From JAQBXX01 sp963925015 (GTDB lineage Bacteria > Pseudomonadota > Gammaproteobacteria > SURF-13), in contig CAWUTX010000095.1 in the NCBI GenBank assembly GCA_963925015.1, positions 1 to 7,348 of the forward strand: a stretch of 7,348 nucleotides of DNA, in the 5' to 3' direction. Under the pieces are notes generated by a model. It saw only the letters and a list, made by a program, of their open reading frames with translations. It was not told the DNA's origin and did no database searches. Each line of letters opens with the position of its first letter. The first letter of the stretch is position 1. Positions 6,162-7,348 of the stretch are shown piece after piece. A program made the translations under genes and the position numbers.

Positions 6162-6578
6162 CTATTTTATTTTCTGACAGGCACCGCAGATGCCGTAGAT
6201 GTACAGCGAGTGATCGGTCATAGAGTAACCTGTTTTTTTGGCGATCTCGCGCTGGCGTTCTTCAATTACTTCATCCATGAACTCTTCCACCTTGCCGCAC
6301 TTGACGCAAAGAATGTGGTCATGGTGCTTGCCCTCATTGAGCTCAAACACTGAGTGCCCACCCTCAAAGTGCTGGCGCGTGACGAGACCGGCGGACTCAA
6401 ACTGCGTGAGCACGCGATAAACGGTGGCCAAACCGACATCTTCGCCGCCTTCGAGCAAGGCCTTGTAGATGTCTTCCGCACTCATGTGGCGCGTGGCACT
6501 GTGCTCCAGCATCTCCAGAATCTTGATGCGCGGCAAGGTAGCCTTGAGTCCGGCCTTTTTCAAATCACGACTTTCCAT
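6162..6578 (-). CDS. fur: Ferric uptake regulator Fur
   Basis: Fur is the dimeric Fe(II)-dependent repressor of iron uptake genes. The protein has 138 residues when started at the ATG at 6576-6578. That start has a strong AAGGA Shine-Dalgarno 4 bases upstream and matches the usual N-terminus (MESRDLKKAGLKATLPRIKI). The frame is open further up to 6695, but that would add 39 atypical residues and run into bamE. Residues 10-75 hold the winged helix DNA-binding domain with ADEIY-type SAEDIYKALL and GLATVYRVLTQFESAGLV. The dimer/metal domain shows KHHDHILCVKC (84-94; C91 and C94 as structural zinc ligands), E107, H123 and a second CGAC (131-134). The protein ends shortly after the second pair, without the His-rich tail of E. 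coli Fur. It converges on recN with a 15-base gap and no visible terminator, and diverges from bamE, as in pseudomonads. Confidence 0.97.
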   Translation of the reverse strand: MESRDLKKAGLKATLPRIKILEMLEHSATRHMSAEDIYKALLEGGEDVGLATVYRVLTQFESAGLVTRQHFEGGHSVFELNEGKHHDHILCVKCGKVEEFMDEVIEERQREIAKKTGYSMTDHSLYIYGICGACQKIK

Positions 6579-6671
6579 GGTTTCCTTTGCCTCTAGCGTG
6601 TCGGAGAGTGTAGCCTTAATAATGAACCCATTAGTAATCCTGATACGGGTTGGAGTATTATCCGCCACTAC
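6579..6671. promoter_or_regulatory. Divergent fur-bamE promoter region
   Basis: These 93 bases must carry the promoters of both divergent genes. On the plus strand TATTAT (6656-6661) is a 5-of-6 match to a -10 box and lies only 10 bases before the bamE ATG, implying a very short or absent leader. The same AT-rich spot read on the minus strand gives GATAAT (6657-6662), a possible -10 for fur with a leader of about 70 bases. No convincing -35 was found for either. The fur ribosome site AAGGA is at the left edge. The bamE start lacks a well-placed Shine-Dalgarno; a GGAG lies 16 bases away. Confidence 0.45.
6618..6636. promoter_or_regulatory. Degenerate Fur-box-like site
   Basis: AATAATGA (6618-6625) matches 7 of the first 8 bases of the Fur box GATAATGATAATCATTATC. 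The second half contains CATTA (6629-6633), shifted by one base. TAATG-AACC-CATTA (6620-6633) is a perfect small palindrome. Autoregulation of fur through a site between fur and its divergent neighbour is common. The match is partial, so the assignment is tentative. Confidence 0.3.
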
Positions 6672-7085
6672 ATGAATAACTCCACACCCCTGCAAAAGCT
6701 TCTCACTACTGTGGCGCTGTGCGCAAGCCTGCTGGTAGCCGGCTGCTCAACGGTCAAGCTCCCCGGCCAATATAAAATCGACATACAGCAGGGCAATGTC
6801 ATCTCTCAGGAGGCGGTCGCCAAACTCAAGCCCGGCATGACCAAGAGCCAGGTACGTTTTGCGCTCGGCACGCCACTCCTGGTCGATGTCTTCCATCAAG
6901 ACCGTTGGGACTATATTTACAGCATCCAGCGCGACGGCAAGGAGCGCCAGCAGCGCCGCCTCTCGATCTTCTTTGCGGACGACAAGCTCACCCACATCGA
7001 AGGTGATGTGCAGCCCGCTGCATCCACCGTACCATCACCCTCCGCGCCGGGCACGGAGGCCGCCGTGCCCATACCTTTACCTTAA
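6672..7085 (+). CDS. bamE: Outer membrane assembly lipoprotein BamE (SmpA/OmlA family)
   Basis: BamE is a small lipoprotein subunit of the BAM complex, which inserts beta-barrel proteins into the outer membrane. The 137-residue precursor begins with MNNSTPLQK, a hydrophobic signal (LLTTVALCASLLVAG) and a lipobox ending in C25 (LVAGC). Residue +2 after the cysteine is serine, not aspartate, which fits outer-membrane sorting. The SmpA/OmlA fold follows: VAKLKPGMTKSQVRFALGTP, then a strand region with DRWDYIYSIQRDGKERQQRRLSIFF and DDKLTHIEGD. Residues about 113-137 are a Pro/Ser/Ala-rich tail not needed for the fold. The ATG at 6672 is the only start that gives a proper signal peptide. It diverges from fur, and its stop codon overlaps that of rnfH. 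The gene is called omlA in Pseudomonas and Xanthomonas. Confidence 0.94.
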   Translation: MNNSTPLQKLLTTVALCASLLVAGCSTVKLPGQYKIDIQQGNVISQEAVAKLKPGMTKSQVRFALGTPLLVDVFHQDRWDYIYSIQRDGKERQQRRLSIFFADDKLTHIEGDVQPAASTVPSPSAPGTEAAVPIPLP

Positions 7086-7348
7086 CGGGTTACGTCAGAC
7101 AAAGGCTGGGCGCCCTGCTCGGCCCGTTTTTTACGCGCCACTTTTGGATCCGCAATCAGCCGGCGCAGAATCTCCACCCGGTCGCCCGCACGCAGCACGT
7201 GATCCAGCTTGCCGAACACCGCCACGCGATGGGTGGCCGTGTCGATCTCCGGAAAGCGCTCGACAATGGCGGAGACGCGGATGGCGTCCTCCAGTGTGGC
7301 GCCCGCTGTGACCTCGACCGGAATGCTCACCTGCACGTCGGGGCGCGC
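7082..7348 (-). CDS. rnfH: RnfH/PasI family ubiquitin-like protein, N-terminus outside window
   Basis: This is a small beta-grasp protein of the RnfH family (E. coli PasI), cytoplasmic and of uncertain biochemical role. In E. coli its neighbour RatA/PasT has been described as a toxin or a ubiquinone-binding START-domain protein, with PasI as proposed partner. Eighty-eight codons are visible. The family core VTAGATLEDAI...SAIVERFPEIDTATHRVAVFGKL is followed by RAGDRVEILRRLIADPKVARKKRAEQG, which is the usual C-terminal signature and basic tail. A GTG at 7334-7336 could start an 84-residue form, but the upstream in-frame residues ARPD continue the conserved first strand (typically ...YARPD...). 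The true start is therefore probably 5-10 codons beyond the window. Its stop (7082-7084) overlaps that of bamE in the convergent orientation; ratA and smpB are expected beyond the right edge. Confidence 0.9.
   Translation of the reverse strand, partial: ARPDVQVSIPVEVTAGATLEDAIRVSAIVERFPEIDTATHRVAVFGKLDHVLRAGDRVEILRRLIADPKVARKKRAEQGAQPLSDVTR

Noticed and set aside
6579..6695. N-terminal extension of fur from an ATG at 6695
   Set aside because: The 39 extra residues are unlike Fur, overlap the bamE start, and the ATG at 6578 has a strong ribosome site and the normal Fur N-terminus.
7082..7336. rnfH starting at the GTG at 7336
   Set aside because: Upstream in-frame residues to the window edge continue the conserved first strand, so the gene more likely starts outside the window.
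1..7348. Mobile element, CRISPR array, tRNA, rRNA or a novel defence-type system
   Set aside because: No transposase, integrase, regularly spaced repeat or RNA-gene signature was found; every gene belongs to a known housekeeping or stress family.

Overview
The window is a compact, GC-rich (estimated by eye at about 60%), almost fully coding stretch of a proteobacterial chromosome. It carries conserved stress-response and housekeeping genes and shows no mobile element, CRISPR array, tRNA or rRNA. The order nadK-recN-bamE with rnfH convergent to bamE, and grpE divergent from nadK, is the arrangement I recall around grpE/nadK/recN/bamE/pasI in Escherichia coli. Having dnaK, grpE, recN, fur and omlA(bamE) together is what I recall in Pseudomonas. 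Together with the protein sequences this points to a gammaproteobacterium. It is probably one of the lineages that kept hrcA (Chromatiales- or Xanthomonadales-like), because enterobacteria and pseudomonads lack hrcA. A betaproteobacterium is not excluded.

Layout. Positions 1-3354 on the minus strand form a heat-shock operon, read as hrcA, grpE, dnaK; dnaK runs off the window at its C-terminal end. A strong sigma-32-type promoter lies in the grpE-dnaK gap (CTTGAAT, 14 bases, CCCCATATA). A weaker one overlaps the end of hrcA in front of grpE. Positions 3355-3551 are a 197-base divergent control region between hrcA and nadK. It holds a long inverted repeat (17-base arms, one mismatch) that is not the canonical HrcA operator CIRCE, and two GC-rich hairpins. 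Positions 3552-6146 on the plus strand encode nadK (NAD kinase) and recN (SMC-like repair ATPase), 9 bases apart. fur follows on the minus strand, convergent with recN. bamE diverges from fur across a 93-base control region. rnfH, missing its N-terminus at the window edge, converges on bamE so tightly that the two stop codons share TTAA.

How the genes relate. HrcA, GrpE and DnaK make up a self-regulating chaperone module. NadK supplies NADP for reductive metabolism, RecN handles double-strand breaks, Fur senses iron, and BamE is an outer-membrane assembly lipoprotein. The grouping is stress-themed, but every gene belongs to a well-known family and I see no undescribed multi-gene system. The points most worth checking are regulatory: dual HrcA/sigma-32 control without a visible CIRCE, the long inverted repeat ahead of hrcA, the paired hairpins upstream of nadK, and a perfect 13-base inverted repeat inside recN.
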